A stretch of DNA of 64,000 nucleotides from Plectrocnemia conspersa (taxonomy: Eukaryota > Arthropoda > Insecta > Trichoptera > Polycentropodidae): contig VTFK01000527.1 of NCBI GenBank assembly GCA_009617715.1, positions 80,387 through 144,386 on the forward strand, read 5' to 3'. The position numbers were made by a program, and so were the translations under genes. A model generated the notes under the pieces. The model was given only the letters and a program-made list of their open reading frames with translations. It was not told where the DNA came from and did not search any database. Of the stretch, positions 1 through 11,100 are shown piece by piece. Numbering within the stretch: position 1 is the stretch's first letter; each line of letters begins with the position of its first letter.

Positions 1-845
1 GTCGTTAACGCCGGCAAAATATTCATACCATCTAGGTGGATATTTTCTGGAAAGGTTTTCTTCAACTAAGGATTTAGGAGTGACTTTCGAAGAACGTTGG
101 AACTTAGCCAGCACATTGCAGAGACTCATAGCAAATCCTTTAAAATGCTCGGTTTTATCTTGAGAAATGCGCGTTACTTCAGGAATACTTTAGTATTGCG
201 CACTCTTTATTATACTCTAGTCCGCAGCATACTAGAAACTAGCTCCATCACTTGGATCCCAGGCGTAATGAATCAATGTAATGAATTGAAGCTGGAAAAA
301 GTACAACGTAAATTTCTTCGATATTTATACTTACTTGAAGGAATACAGGTATTATCCGTTCTTGTTTCCCAGTGCTTTTATTTTGGGAGCCCTGAGATAC
401 GTTTCTTTGTCGACTCGCAGAAGTGTTTATGTAATTAAACACTTCTGGAAATTGCTCAAGGGCATCGTAGACAATCCTTCAGTGCTCGAGCAGCTTCAAA
501 TGTGGGCTCCTGAAGGTGGTTATAGTTCTCGGTCGCGTCCACTATTCTTGCCTGTTAAGTCTAGAACTGGAGCACTTGCCTACTCTGCTCTGGCCAAGGC
601 TATTTATCTGCTCAATTCTGTCCATAGAAATATTGACATTTTCTCTTGCACATATGGAGTTTTGGTTCAGTTCGTATGGGACAATGCACACCTGTTGAGG
701 TGATTTGTGTCTGTTGTTTTGTCTTGTTTATATTTGTATGTATTATGATGTATTTGTACTTTTGACTATCGTGACGCATTGGGTTTGCTTGTCAGGTCAC
801 GATGGTTATAATTTTAATAAATAAATAAATAAATAATAAATAATA
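1..845 (+). pseudogene. 3' end of a Jockey/CR1-type non-LTR retrotransposon (reverse transcriptase C-terminus), frameshifted
   Basis: Reading in frame 2 gives STKDLGVTFEER, then from about 97 frame 1 gives LSQHIAETHSKSFKMLGFIL, LYYTLVRSILETSSITWIP and LEKVQRKFLRYLYL. From about 340 the sequence returns to frame 2 with LSTRRSVYVIKHFWKLLKGI, SRSRPLFLPVKSRTG and NSVHRNIDIF, ending in TGA at 701-703. This DLGV / lGfi.R / LVRsiLE.s..W.P / iQrkFLR series is the standard thumb and C-terminal region of Jockey/CR1-group LINE polymerases. Two frameshifts make it dead. It is cut by the window's left edge, and ends in an AATAAATAAAT tail, as expected for a retrotransposed 3' end. Confidence 0.88.
815..845 (+). 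repeat. (TAAA)n/(TAA)n tail of the LINE copy
   Basis: An AATAAATAAATAAATAATAAATAAT-type run, written here only in outline, follows the LINE 3' UTR. Such short A-rich tandem tails typically mark the 3' terminus of Jockey/CR1-group insertions, so the element's end is probably at about 845. Confidence 0.6.
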
Positions 846-1384
846 ACAGAGAACAACGTAAAATGATTATTAAGATTTTAAAATAGAAATTACAGTAAAA
901 TAAAATTTAAAATAGATTGTGTGAAATATTGAGTTGAGTTTGTCAAATAACCTGATTCACCATCTGCTTTAAAAATAGCAGCTAATATTTTTGTAAAACA
1001 TATTTATAATAAATAAAATTATAATTAAAAAATTAAAAAAATTAATAACGTTTTAACGAAGATTTAATTATTCGTGTTTCTGTTTGATATCGATCAAGAT
1101 ATTTAACGTTTATAAGTTATGTAACTACCTAAAAACTCGACTCAAACAATTTAAAATAAGCATTACAATGTGTCACAAATATTCCAACTCAGCTCGAGCA
1201 ATTTGCGTAAAATTGGCCAATAACCACATTCTAAACCATTTCGCTGAACCAAATCACGCAACTTGAATACTTTGTGTACACTTAACGATCATAAGAACCA
1301 TAAAAAACTTCACCTTCTCTGGATGCTCAAATAAAGATTATTATTTTTTAAATAATCTCGGCGTGAGAATCCTTCACCACCCGT

Positions 1385-1720
1385 AGAAACAAAGTGTGTC
1401 GGCAATAATTCGTTTAGCGGTCGTATACGAATAAAAACCACGATCGGATACGATTAATGAAGATAAGCAGAGGTAAGAGAAGGTAAGGAGAAGGACCAGC
1501 GTTTAATTTTTTATTGTCCAGCTCGTTTCCGAGAAACGATCTGGTCGATCCGCGTGGTAATTTGCTCGCTCGTCTCCGAGCACGAGATTGCGTGCAGCAT
1601 CCTTCATTAGCCGTTTTGCGAGTCGCTCTCAAGCGTCGAGTGCTTCTGCCATGCTCAAGTGGCCCACGGTTTGCAAAACTGTATGAAAATTGCACGGAAG
1701 CGTAGTTGGTATTGATAACA
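1385..1720. other. GC-richer island of unknown nature
   Basis: Base composition changes abruptly from AT-rich to balanced around 1390 and back around 1710. Both strands are open for 60-90 codons here, but the predicted peptides are Arg/Ser-rich with no recognisable motif, and neither has flanking splice sites I trust. It could be an untranslated exon, a conserved noncoding segment or an old transposon fragment. Confidence 0.3.
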
Positions 1721-1989
1721 TTTCTGACGTTTTGACATTGAAAAATAAATTATTTAAAAAAATCTTAATATCATTTATTATACGCTGGTTGTTTTAATAA
1801 TGTATTTGTAAAAATATTAAAATAATGATAACGCCCATCTCATAACTCGTGACTAAAGATTGAAATATGTACTTCTATCATATAGTTTTGTTTTTGAACG
1901 CATCATTTTTATTGAATGGAGTTTAGTGTGGAAAAATATATAAGCCACAAGTAATCTCATGATAGGAGGGATAGTCAGAGCACTTCAGT

Positions 1990-2250
1990 AAAATGCTGAA
2001 TAATTAGTATGATAATTGTGAAGGCAAGGACAGCGGATGTGATCTGCATACTTAGTAGCACAGAACCTTAACGACATCAAGCTTATTCGAAAAATTAACT
2101 ATGGCAGAAGTTAGCGAAGTCATCATGAAGCTAAAAAATAAGAATCATCAGGTACAGATGAAATACCTGCCGAACTAGTAGCACGCGGCAATAATAAACT
2201 GTTCCAATACAACACGACATAATTTTATAAATATGTATAAAGTAAGTATT
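1990..2250 (+). pseudogene. Broken non-LTR retrotransposon reverse transcriptase fragment (N-terminal RT motif)
   Basis: One frame gives EVSEVIMKLKNK from 2107 and, after a frameshift near 2140, another gives SSGTDEIPAELVARGNNKLF. Together they match the K..KS.G.DEIPAELL motif that opens the reverse transcriptase domain of LINE elements. No intact frame remains. The clade (RTE, R1 or Jockey) cannot be settled from so short a piece. Confidence 0.6.
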
Positions 2251-2259
2251 GTTGGATGA

Positions 2260-5200
2260 ATGGAACTTGACAGCATTTGTCAATAAAGTAAATTATAATA
2301 CACAAAAAAATTTACAATTACTTAAATATATTTCACCAATAACCAGACTTTTAGTCTGACTACTTTACAAATTTCCGTTTTTACACATTGGGCTTTGTTA
2401 CAAAATAGGATTAAAAAAATAAAAATATTTGTGAAAGCACCAAACAGTCTTTGCTTAATCTATTTATCTAATCGATTCAAATCTCCGATCGTAACGTACG
2501 TCATGTATTTTTTCATGATCAAGACGTTTTAGCGAATCTATAGCAAAAAAATCCGTCGGAGATAATATATTGTTGTTATTATAGACAGAGAATTTTCAAA
2601 AAAAAATCTAAATGCATATGTAATTTAATGCATTGATTTAGGAAAATCATAAATATTTGGAATTATTAGGCATTGACTAATTTTATTTTTAGTGAGTAAA
2701 TCATATATTAAAAAAAATGGCATTAAACATCATTACACGATGGAAATTTACTTACCTTTTTTTTTTTTTTTCATATTCATTTAAAAAATTTAAATTCAAA
2801 GATTACTTCTTTCTCTATACAATTATATATTTTACAAAATAATATAAGAACATATTATTTTAGTAACATTTTTTGTAATTATTAACTTTTAGTTTTTATT
2901 TTTAATTCGTAACTTTATTTTATAAACAGCATTTAAAACATATTTGAAATTATAAAAAATGATTTGATATTTAAAATAATAATAAAATAATATATGTATA
3001 TATACACATAGAAAATATAATTTTCAGATATTTACTTTTACAAATGTTATTCTAACAGAAGTATTTATTTTTTAAAAAGACACAAAACACAAAAAAAAAA
3101 AACATATATTTTAAAAAAAAAAATGAATACAAAAAAAAACTTAAAACATTAATACAAAAAAATTAAGTAAACAAATTTTTAATAAAGAAAGTATATCTGT
3201 GACTTTCAAATTTCAAAATAAATTTTTTTAGATACAATATATCTTAAAATAAGTTACGAGGTGCTCGTATTAAGGCATTGTCAAGCTTACGTTAATTTAT
3301 TATTAGAAGATATTCTGAAAAAACTAATAGTTTTACTAATAAATTGCTATAAGCAAATAACATAAAACACAAAAAAATATTAGTTATACATTAAAAAACA
3401 CACAGTATATAAATATATTTGTCAACATTACCCCTAATTTAATAATAACTCTACCACTATTTATAAGAATGCCAGTTTTCACAAAAAGATATCTGAAATA
3501 TATTTTTACATGATATTTGAAATATCCTCTAACACAAATTTTTAACTTTCGAATTATTTTTTTTTTATCTTAAGTCATATTTTTGAGAATGAAACATAAA
3601 TTAAAAGGTATATACTTAAATAAGTTATAATTGGAGTTTTACGGCTACTGTAGTTATATTTTTTTTTGATTTAATCTTCAGAAAAAAGCTTTTTATCACA
3701 GTATTTCTTTAAAATATGCCATTCTTTAAACAAAACATTATTTTTATATGTTTATGAAAATTAATTACAATAAAAATTTAAGAGTTTTGCACAGCTGATG
3801 AGATGTTGGGAATAAATTATCGAATTCGATATTCCAGATTTCGCGTCTTCCGTTCTTGAAATATTATATAGAGTCATTTTAGTGAGACACAAAAAATTCA
3901 AAGAGTAAGGAATAGTTTTAAATTACTTACAGTTATGTAATATAAAAGCCATAATATTCCTATGTGAGTTAAAATAATATTACACGTATTTCAGCATAAA
4001 AAAAATAACAGAAATATGAGAAAATCGATATTGAAATCAGTAACTGTGGTGCAATAAAAATGAAAGAAAAATTTAGAACAATATTTGATTAAGACAATAA
4101 ATTAATATGAGCTAAAGATTTATTTATAAAGGAGCTTTTTAATTACAAAATAAGAGTATTAAAATGGCTCGACCTAAGATGACGAAAAAAAAAGAGTTTT
4201 AGTACTATTAAAAAAAATGTATCTGGTGAAGAACTAATATTATCTGTAACACTATAAACATATACAGTTAAATCTTAAGCCTTTAAAATCAGGACTCGTT
4301 CACCTACTTTATTAAAGTTTTTACATCCATTTTTATTTATAATTTTTAATAGAAATTTGTTTATGAGTAATATTTTATAGAAATAATTTGAAAATGTGTT
4401 TTTTTAAATTGTCACATAATTTTGAAGAAAAATAAAATATTAAAAAAAGGGTTTATTTCCTAATGAGAAGTTTGTGAATGATTCATTGAAATAAACAAAT
4501 ACAAATATTTTTGTGAAAAAAATATCTTTCTATAATAAATAAATTATTAGATTGAAATATTAAAATAATGCTATCAATAATATGTATTATTTTTAGTATT
4601 ATTAAATAATAATACATACATATTGAAAAGTACAAAGACCAATATATTTATATTAGCAGAATATTTATATTAATTATTTTAGCTTAAAAATTAAGTAAAT
4701 TTATAAATTATTTCAAGTATTAAATATATAGGTATATAATTTTTATAAGTAAAACTATATTATATATGTAAGCTAATAAATAAATTAGTCCTATATTATA
4801 ACACAGTTTAAGTATAACATTTTTACTAAACTTCTTACTCACTCTTTTATGCTTATATGTATATGTATACATATATATAAAGCCTTACCTTTATAGAAAT
4901 CCACTAGCCTTACAATAACATAATTGTCATTCGTTTATAGCAAATTTAAATTCCATATAAATTTTTATACCGATTGGTATATAATAATAAAGCGGCGCAT
5001 ATTCGTGTGCGTTTTTAATCCCAGATCAATATAGGCACGCGAAACGATTTAATATCATTTCCAAGAGAATGGCTTCCGAATCGCCTAATTCGTAGGCTAT
5101 AATTATGTATTTATATATTTATTATGATTGCTATAAATGAATTTTCGCGGAAAAGGCATATTTTTTCGGTCTAAAATAATTTAGTTGAAAATTTACGTAA

Positions 5201-7746
5201 TATACGGTTTCAGTAGAGGTTTTCAGATATACTTAATTAAAATATTACATAAAAAATGCACAAAATACTCTTATACTATATGAAGACTTAGGAGACATCT
5301 GTTAAAAATATTCCGAAGTAATATTACAATAAAAAGGTTCTTAACATGGCTTAATTTTATTTTAAGTAAATTTATTATATATTTTTTTTATGCTAACCGG
5401 AGATGTCGCTTAATATATATATTATATTAATAAATAATTTATATAAAAAGAAATAAAACAATTAGATGCTGGAACATTTCATGTATTTATTTTATAATTT
5501 CATATATTTTAATTTTTCATATTTTTAGATAGACATATTTAAAATTTTAAAATTCTTAAATGTAACAATTGCTAAGCAAATCAATAAGGTGATACAAATA
5601 ATATATTGATAACTCTGGCACTTATTCGTTTTTCATACAATGGAACAAATATAAAAAAATCGCTTAGGATATGCACATATAGCGTTAAATCACATTATGT
5701 GACTCATTATAATATTTATCACATAAATAGGTAAATATATTTATATATTAGGTATATAATTCAAATTTGGACTGACTTATAACTATGGTTTAATAAATTG
5801 TATATTTTGCTAAGCATTGTATCTTATTACACGTTGATAATATTTTTATAATATAATCTATTAGGAATTTAATATAATAAACAGTTTATATTTTGTATTA
5901 TAATAAATAGGGTATTTTCGTTATATCGTCAATAAATAATTTAATTAAAAAGCATATAGTAATTGAGGCATTTTAAATTGTTCCCTTGATAAATTAATAA
6001 TACATAGGACTAGCTAATAAAATAATTAAAATAATATTGGAATTCATTGATATTTTATGGATATGTGGGTCCTATTTTTTTGTTGTTTAACATATTATAT
6101 ATTTACCTAAAAAAATGAATATAGATTGAAAATATTTTCTACTATGTATGTATATTCATTAAATATATAGGATAATTTAATTTTGGCGTAATTTTATCTT
6201 ATAATATAGAATCGAGAATAAGGAAAAATATTTATTATTCTATAATAAATTGTTCCCCGTTTCAATAACTTTTAATTTAGGCTACACAGACGAACGTAAG
6301 CAGTTAAATTGAAATCAGTATATTAGATAGTTTTTTTTTATATAATTGTAAATATGCTATATATTTTTATTATGATATGATATTTTTTATATTTTTTTAT
6401 TTGAACTCTAACGCATATTAATGAAGTTAATAATAATATATTTATAAATAATATGTATTTGTGCAAATTTATTAAAAAAAAATACGAAATAATAAATTGC
6501 GTATTGGCCCCTTTGGAGGATTTAACTATTGGTCAAAATCAGAGTTACTATATATATGTTTAAAAATTTAAATATAGTTTATTTAATTTATATTCAACTA
6601 ATAAATATTTTTTTTTAATTTTTTAAACTACTATTTTTAAAATATTAAATAGGCATTTAAGATTTTTTTTAAATAAATTCTATAACTTATGTTGAGTACT
6701 AAGTCATCGCGTTTATCAATTCAATATGACAATATAATCATTTTTTTAAGTTCTACTCAATTTAATTTTTTTTAATAAATATTTTTATAAATTTCTGATA
6801 TTCTTTCTGTGTTTCCTTAACTATTATTTGACATTATTATTAGCTATCGAGATGAATGTATTAAAAAACAATTTTGTAGTGAATCATTTAAACCGCCGTA
6901 AATTAGTATAAAACGCTATAGACTTTTAAAAACACAAATAAAGGACGTTTTAGCCACATAATCAAAAACATAATTCATCGCAGTCAAACTTTTTGTAGAC
7001 GTTTGTCATCACTGAACAATATAATCTTACTTATTGAAACGCATGGTTAAGAAATCTTATAACATAAAATACTCGCACTGTTTACAAATATGCCGGAATT
7101 TAGGCACTGTAGAAATAAAAATATGCCGGAATGCCGAGAGCGTATATTAGAGGAGCGAGGATTGACCATATAGGTAATTGATCAACATAAACCTGTCCAC
7201 CATTAATCAAAGCTACTCATATAAACCATATAAAAAGTTTACAATAACTCGTATTTCACATAAATGATATTAAATATCTATAAATTAACAAACCTAACAT
7301 CACTTGATGATATTATATATCTATAAATATGCAAGACAAACTGACAAAGTCACGCCATTAGGTCCCAAATGTGTGAATATTTTAACTCTTTCAGGAACCC
7401 TATGGTTTTTTCCAAAAAAAAAACATTTGGAAAACGTTAACGTAAACTAAGCATTAGTTACTGAAATTGAATCATCTTTTCGGTTTAGAAAGGTTTCAAT
7501 AATAGATAAATAGCTTCCACATAGCATTTTGAATAGACTAGTATCTATTGTATAATGTACAAAATGTTTATATTGAACAAATATACTCATAAAAAATAAG
7601 TTTTGCAATAACTCCCAGATCCAAACATAACTATAAATTCCAACATATACTAGGAATAATTACCCATTCAAGTGAAAATACTAGCTTTAGTAAATTTTAT
7701 AAAAACGCGATTACTTATTACTCAACCCAAGATTTGCTAGTCATAT
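2260..7746. other. AT-rich intergenic DNA and rdgC 3' flank
   Basis: Long homopolymer and TA-rich runs, with no open frame that looks coding and no transposon motif I recognise. A rdgC polyadenylation signal (TTTATT on this strand) should lie in the right-hand part, but I cannot pick one site with confidence. Confidence 0.6.
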
Positions 7747-7749
7747 CTA

Positions 7750-7965
7750 TGTTCCGCCATTAGTTTTATCAGTTGAGCTTTCGCCAATCTTTGCTTCGCT
7801 TATTCCGTTTTGCATCAACTTATCTTCTTTTCCAACCGAAACTTTACCATCCTGAGTATTATCCTCAACTTTATCATCCTGCTTATCCCCATTTTCAATA
7901 GTAATCCATTCGGTTGTAGAATCATCGTTATGATCGACCGCCGTAACTTGACGGTCGGCGTGCTG
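7750..7965 (-). CDS. 72-codon in-frame extension beyond the rdgC TGA stop (possible readthrough C-terminus)
   Basis: Directly downstream of the TGA, in the same frame, 72 sense codons run to a TAG at 7747-7749. The first codons are CAG CAC GCC GAC CGT and the predicted peptide ends DKTNGGT. It has 17 Asp/Glu, 7 Lys, no Cys, Phe, Tyr or Pro and one Trp: a hydrophilic, acidic, probably disordered tail. Base composition is clearly less AT-rich than the DNA beyond the TAG, as expected for coding sequence. Fly RdgC also continues past its last EF-hand for some tens of residues, so a tail here is natural. Alternatives: the TGA is a real strict stop and this is GC-richer 3' UTR; or the TGA is a recent nonsense mutation or a base error in a normally longer gene. 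A stop-skipping splice looks less likely because no good donor is obvious upstream. Confidence 0.5.
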
Positions 7966-8174
7966 TCACATATCCTCCCCATCTCCCATATCGCGATGTC
8001 TGTTAGTATCCACCAATCTGAATGTCTCTAAAAATTCATTGAGATCCACAAGACCGTCTTTGTTAATATCCATGAGTCTACAAATATCAACCAGCTGTTC
8101 CTGAGTGATTGGATTAGGCATGTGCTTGCGAAGTAAATTGCAAGCATCAGAGAACTCTTCAAGGGTTATATAGC
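7966..8174 (-). CDS. rdgC: rdgC last exon: EF-hands 2 (second half) and 3, TGA stop
   Basis: 209 bp to the TGA, beginning with the last two bases of the split Gly codon (attttttcag|GCTATATAAC). It encodes [20 protein letters not shown], then EF-hand 3 with loop [12 protein letters not shown] followed by [15 protein letters not shown], and ends MGDGEDM-stop. Both EF loops are canonical. The intron before this exon is only about 130 bp, the shortest in the gene. The TGA is followed by C and the frame stays open beyond it (separate entry). Confidence 0.95.
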
Positions 8175-11100
8175 CTGAAAAATAATTTAAATAAATTAGT
8201 TTATTAAAAAAATGATATACAATAATAATCTAAGATACTCGGACGAACGACAAGGAGTCGTTTTATCTCCCGTATTAATATAAATATATTAAATAATACT
8301 ATACCAGAATTATCCTTGTCAATGATTCTAAAAATAGCCTCGAGACTTGTCTTGTTTCTATATAAAGTCTCAACTACAGTTGATGTGCCTGTTTTTTGGG
8401 CGTCTTTCTGAAATATTTTATTAAAATATTTATGAAAAAGGATTCTGACACGTGTCCGATCAGACGGCTTAAGGTTAAGGTGACCACACGTCGTTTGAGA
8501 CGAAACATTATCGAGTTACATTAAAGGTCGAATAATAAAAAAGGAGTAGTCATAATAAAATATTAATTTATAAATAAAAATAATGTATTATTTTATTATT
8601 CAGCTACTATTAAATCTATTTAGTACATCAAAGAGTTGATTTTATTGGCAAATTGCTATTAAAAGCCCCATAACCAAATATACTTAACCATTTAAAACTA
8701 CTTTAATAAATTCAACTCAATTATCAAAAAATCTGTTTTAAATAAAATTACATGTTTTTATAACACACCCTCGGGATAAGGATTCCGGTTTGTTTTTGTG
8801 TGCATGAACTGTGTGGCTCAAAACAATTTCGCTCAGAATATTTATTTTTTTTATTTTAAAAGAAAATATATGTTTATTTAACATACATACATCTCAGCTA
8901 AGTTGAAAATTTCAACGGAAAATTAAAAATATATTATCTAATCGAAGAAACCAAACATTGATGTCATTAATTAAATATTTGCAAAATTCAAAATCTTTCA
9001 CTAGTCAAAAAAATTATGAAGTCTTTAGCTATTCTTCAAAAGCAAAAAGATATAAAATGGGGAAAGAAATTATTCGCAGATTGTTTAATGGCTCGATGAC
9101 TCCATTAAATCATTAGAATCCATTGAATAAATTAAAAAATTATCATTGGCGCAACGATAAGAATAATAACTTTTTTAAGCCTTACAGAGAATAGTGTAAA
9201 AAAACCAACAACGTACGGATTAATGGAAAAATAATTATCCACGGCTAAGAGAACGAATAACTTACAGTCTATATTTAAAGCCTTGATATCAATTAACCCA
9301 GATATGCCTAAGAAATTTTGTTCTCTTAAAATTTCATTTATAAATAAAAAACAGTGGCACGAATTTAATGACCTACCCATGGGACAGTGGGCATATCTGG
9401 GCTAAACCAATAACAACACAAATTTTTTTTAAATAAATCACTAGAGAACATTGAACTTCTGTGCCACACTGCACTTTAATGACGAATACAGCGTTGACGA
9501 ATCAGCGACTGTCCTTAAAAGAGAAAGCGAGACAACGAAGTACACGCTACATCGCTTCTCCCTCTCATATACATGTACACGCACACAATAACAAACAGGC
9601 ATCCTTATCGCGAGCGTACTCTACATAAAAATAAAAAACTTACAGTTTCTTAATATTACTTTCTGTAAATATTATTCACTTACAATTAGATTGGCATTGA
9701 CTCCATCAAAAGTGTCCATGAATCTGACTCTGCCTGTTTCTGGATCAACTCTCACCAACTTGTCCTTGAGCATCCTCCAAGGAAGACCCAGCATCGTCGA
9801 AGCCTCCATGGAGCTGCACCACTCTGTCACAGTGATGTATCCTGCGGACGGAATTGAGGTTGAGACGCAATATATAGAGAGACCGAACTTAATTACGAAT
9901 GGAGACTCGAGGGAAATCGCGACACATTTATTCAATTTAGTTCAATATGTGATATTGTAGCGAGCAAAGGAAAATTACTAAAGTTGAAGCACACACCCTT
10001 TAGTTGTTATTTTATTTTTAATAACTTCGATTCAGGCACGATTTTATTAAATTAATAAATCATAGTATTTTTTAATTCCAATAACTATAATATTTCTTAA
10101 TTTTAATTTACATTTTTATAGTGAATAAGATGATCGTAAAGTCAAATTATTCTGGTTGGTAGTTGATTTTAATTTATCTCCAACTGAGAGAAAGATGTGC
10201 TTTGTTTATTTTTGCTTTCTTGAGAGTGATTCCTCTTAGAGCTCGTAGACTTCGAGGAAGATTTGCATGCAAAATCTGCGTTCGCTCATCTCGCGGAATT
10301 TACATACGCAAACAAGATGGTGTGTCAACGGGCTTTTTGTTATAAATGGATTCGTTTCTTTGAATAAATGTGAAAGAATATATACGTATAAATAAAGAGA
10401 TGTTTTAAGTTATGTGCCCATGAGAATTTCAGAAATACATGTCTTGGATTATTGTACATAGACTGCCATAACAATTTCATTACAACAAAGAGTCATTAGT
10501 ATGAAGTTAAATAATTTTTAAATATGTGAGCGCTCCTTGAGAAATAACTATATGTAGTGATTAAATGGGAAAGGTATTGACCCAAAGAATTTATTGATGA
10601 CAGATATCAATACAATGTAAAACATACTGCAGCTTAATTTCTAAAAATATATACATACATGAAAATAATCTATAGTTCGTGTACGTTATAAAAATAATTT
10701 AACTTTAAATTCATTTAAAAGTTTAGAGAGAGCATTTTGGTCATCTGTGAAATATTTACATATCATATATATTTATTAATGTTAATTTGGTTGAAATTCA
10801 AACGCAGCTTATTGCTGTGGGGTATACGTTTATTTTCATTTTCAGTTTGACGCTAAAGTTTGACTAGTTTTCGCACCTACTACACAAAACCCCACCGTAT
10901 GGTTACGAACGTGTGAAAATTCGAGTTTGGGTTTTGGGGCTTATCTTAATCTAAAATTGTGCGCGCCACACTAAAACAATCTCGAGTTTAAATTCAATTT
11001 ACAACTGGGACTTATTTCAAATATCGCACCTAATGCATAAATTCATGTTTTATGGATGGATACGTAAAAGCGTTGCGCGAAAGCTTGCTCACGTGCAATT

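Noticed and set aside
379..389. Processed rdgC copy or a second phosphatase gene
   Set aside because: All phosphatase-like segments join into one collinear gene with introns; none is duplicated.
7966..7968. TGA read as selenocysteine
   Set aside because: Phosphatases of this family are not selenoproteins, the position is in a disordered tail, and many insects have lost selenoprotein synthesis; ordinary readthrough or a nonsense change is simpler.
7810..8031. Plus-strand open frame of 73 codons
   Set aside because: Antisense to the rdgC last exon and its extension; no independent signal.
9672..9683. Direct continuation of the exon at 9684 into the following codons (IVSE)
   Set aside because: The donor gtaagt is strong and the next exon resumes the family alignment; the extra codons are intron.
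9691..9960. Plus-strand open frame of 89 codons
   Set aside because: Antisense shadow of the rdgC exon at 9684-9841; it crosses that exon's splice acceptor.
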